Assembly (NCBI RefSeq): GCF_023278565.1
Contig: NC_064675.1
Span: forward strand, 6,696,001-6,760,000
Direction: 5' to 3'
Length of the DNA stretch: 64,000 bases
From: Colletotrichum lupini
Lineage: Eukaryota > Ascomycota > Sordariomycetes > Glomerellales > Glomerellaceae
In this document: one piece after another, positions 61,901-64,000 of the stretch
Layout of the letters: the number at the start of each line of letters is the position of its first letter
Position numbering within the stretch: position 1 is the first letter of the stretch
Position numbers and translations under genes: made by a program
The notes under the pieces: generated by a model
What the model saw: only the letters and a program-made list of their open reading frames with translations
Databases searched by the model: none
Told to the model about the DNA's origin: nothing

Positions 61901-64000
61901 TACGGAACTAGCGACCTCCTTCTCGTTAAATAAGAAGTACTTATTAAGGGATTTCTAAGGTATTATACTTAATACCGGCGCTACGGAATTCTTAACTACG
62001 GGCTATCCTTAACTCCTCGTATTATAATAATAATAACTTAAAGTTATTCTTAATACCTCTAGAGCTAGCGAGGTAGGTATTTAATTTAGTAATAATAAAC
62101 CCGTAAGGTTATTAAGATCTATAGTCGTTAGTACCCCATTCGGTAATATTACTTTTTATATCTTACTAATTAATACTCCTTTTTTATACTACTTAAGGAA
62201 TATAAATAAGCTAAGAGTATATTTTAATAATATTAATAACCTACTAGTTAAGGGAGATATTATAGTACTTATTATTCGTAAATAGGGACACCCTTAGCTT
62301 CTGCTCCTCGATAATAAAAAAGCTATCGCTAATTACTTAATAAAGGGCGAATTGCGCTACTTATATCGGCGCTTTAGCTACCCTTTAGTTCTTTATTTTT
62401 TAAAACTACTCTAGTAGTTTAGTAATAATATAGAGATCGTAGCCCTCGAAAAGTTTATAAAGATTTACTAATAATACTAACTTAACGCTACTACCCCTAG
62501 CCGATTTAAATTTACTTTACGAGATAATTACGATTTTAATTATAAAGTCGTAATTAACGTAATATACTTAATAGATTATAAGGGTACTAACTAACTAGTA
62601 CTTTACGTCGTCGATATTACTACTTCTTTTTAAATAGCAAGGTTCCTCGTAAATATAACTACGAAGTATATATAAAAGGCTCTTTAGCTATATTAGATCG
62701 ACGTCTACCTTAGTCCGTTAGACTAAATTATTATAAATATTAATAAGAACTTTAGCGCCGTAAAGTTTAAATCTTTTACTAAATTTATATTTATTAAGGT
62801 TAAAGAAGTACCTATCGAAGCTTATAATAGTGTTAATAAAGCTAAGAAATACTACGTAGTACTTAAAAGGGCATAAGATATTATTTAAAATAAGTGCTTA
62901 TCGATAAGCGCGGAGGCTATACTTTAGGCTATAATTAAAGTAGTTAACGATATAGTTAGCCTAAATAGCCTCGTTTTTATATTCCTTATTTTCGGAGCTT
63001 TTCTGCGCACTTCTAACAAATCTCTACCGTTATTAAATATTACTTAACGTATAGAGGTAATTAAAAAAGTAATAAGGGAAGTCCGTAGACTTTATATTAA
63101 TAAGTAAGTAAGCGAGGTACTAGCTACTTAAAACGGACTAAATATCTCCTATGTTATTAATTTATTACTATAATTAAATATTAAAGTCTAGTAAGAAGGT
63201 AAGGGATAGAAAGGCCTATTTAAGCTTATTTTAATAAATAGTACTACTTATATAATAGAATTACTTTACGGCCTAATAAGCTTCTAAGCTACTATAATTA
63301 AACCCTAATACTTAGAAAAGGTCGACCCTAAGCCGCCGGCTACGATAATAAAGCACGTCGACTACTTACTAATCCTTATAATTAACTAATTAACTAATAG
63401 TAGCGCCGCTATAAACAAAGTCCTTAACGAGATTATTGTTATAATTAATAATAACCCTTTATTATAAAGTAAGAGGACTAAAAGAATATTAATACGGCGC
63501 GGCCGTAGTAATACTTTTATAACTATAACTTACTTTATATTTAAAGAGGAGGTAAATTTTAAGCTAGTTACTAAGCTCCGTAATAAGGGTATTATTATTA
63601 CCCTAGGAGCACCTTTTATAAAATCTACTAATAAGGAGCTTTTAGGACTAGTAAAGAGAGGGGTAATTAAATTCGTTTAACTTAGCCCTAAATATAGGGA
63701 TATAAAGATATTTAAGTCTCGATTCGTTAACGAGATTAAGAACCTAGGACTTAACTTTATTAAAAAGTCTTACTTAGTTATATAAGGGTATAATAATAAG
63801 AGGAAGAGGGAGATCTTTATATAATTATTAATAATTTAAAAAATAAGTTAACGTTTAATCCTCGCCCTAGCCCTAACCCTAATCTAAAAAAGCTACGTCG
63901 TTTAGCTATAAGATATTACTTAAGTATATATATAATCGAGCTAACCTTTTTATTATAAAGTTTTTACCTAATTACTAGCTCGGATCCGTTATTTATACCT
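58985..64000 (+). mobile_element. Ty1/copia-type retrotransposon, RIP-degraded, cut by window end
   Basis: Plus-strand remnants follow the copia order protease - integrase - reverse transcriptase, which separates it from the Ty3 elements in this window. A gag-like region lies before 61.9 kb, and a protease motif (NTGATEF) at about 61.97-61.99 kb. The integrase shows FTLRD-YDFNYKV, VPIEAYNSV and related blocks at about 62.3-63.1 kb. The reverse transcriptase start (GVIKFV-LSPKYRDI, RFVNEIKN) is at about 63.66-63.78 kb and continues past 64000. Stops are scattered throughout. LTRs were not found; the right one is beyond the window. Confidence 0.8.
61930..64000 (+). pseudogene. Copia pol remnant, partial
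   Basis: This is the readable part of the copia polyprotein. The integrase zinc-binding His is replaced (RRFSYP where RFGHP is usual) and several Gln/Trp positions are stops. The core of the reverse transcriptase lies beyond the right edge. It belongs to the fungal copia lineage in which integrase precedes an RVT_2-type reverse transcriptase. It cannot be active. Confidence 0.75.

Noticed and set aside
1..64000. tRNA, rRNA, CRISPR or bacterial-type operons
   Set aside because: I saw no cloverleaf, rRNA segment or spaced repeat array; the gene structure is eukaryotic.

Overview
The window looks like a piece of a filamentous ascomycete (Pezizomycotina) genome. The genes have short introns (about 50-80 nt) with GT...AG ends, several with CTAAC- or CTGAT-like branch sites. 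They include a fungal Zn(II)2Cys6 regulator and secreted plant-polymer enzymes, and gene-bearing DNA of balanced composition alternates sharply with AT-rich, TA-dense blocks. Those blocks are transposons wrecked by C-to-T / G-to-A mutation, the signature of repeat-induced point mutation (RIP). The species cannot be fixed from the sequence.

Layout: 1-3010 is a RIP-degraded block. 3.6-13 kb is the intact gene island: Zn(II)2Cys6 regulator (+), tannase/feruloyl esterase (-, three exons), MDR oxidoreductase (-), CE1-type feruloyl esterase-like protein (+, two exons) and a glycine-rich-domain protein (-, three exons). From 13.46 to 25.87 kb lies a GH35 beta-galactosidase gene (-) destroyed by one Ty3/gypsy chromovirus copy (15251-22608), one Fot1/Pogo element (22931-24817), two frameshifts and a nonsense codon. 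A second chromovirus copy in opposite orientation and almost completely RIP-mutated occupies 26544-34411. A large secreted glycoside-hydrolase-like gene (-, 35333-45931) is cut by a third chromovirus copy (37872-45224) but would otherwise be an open four-exon gene of 1015 codons. 46-52 kb is gene-poor, with two decayed reading frames whose stops are all of the kind C-to-T change creates. Then come a 740-bp hAT-like non-autonomous element (52027-52766), an unidentified 4.9-kb TIR-bounded AT-rich element (53026-57957), a 1-kb non-repetitive island, and a RIP-degraded Ty1/copia element running off the right end.

Biology: the two esterases, the beta-galactosidase and the rhamnosidase-like hydrolase would fit a locus for dismantling feruloylated or galactose/rhamnose-rich plant polysaccharides, with the neighbouring Zn(II)2Cys6 protein as a candidate local regulator. 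Transposons have expanded the locus and silenced two of the four enzymes; the two esterases, the regulator, the oxidoreductase and the glycine-rich protein remain open. The function of the cluster is inference from gene content. The transposon boundaries, target duplications, introns and lesions are read directly from the sequence.
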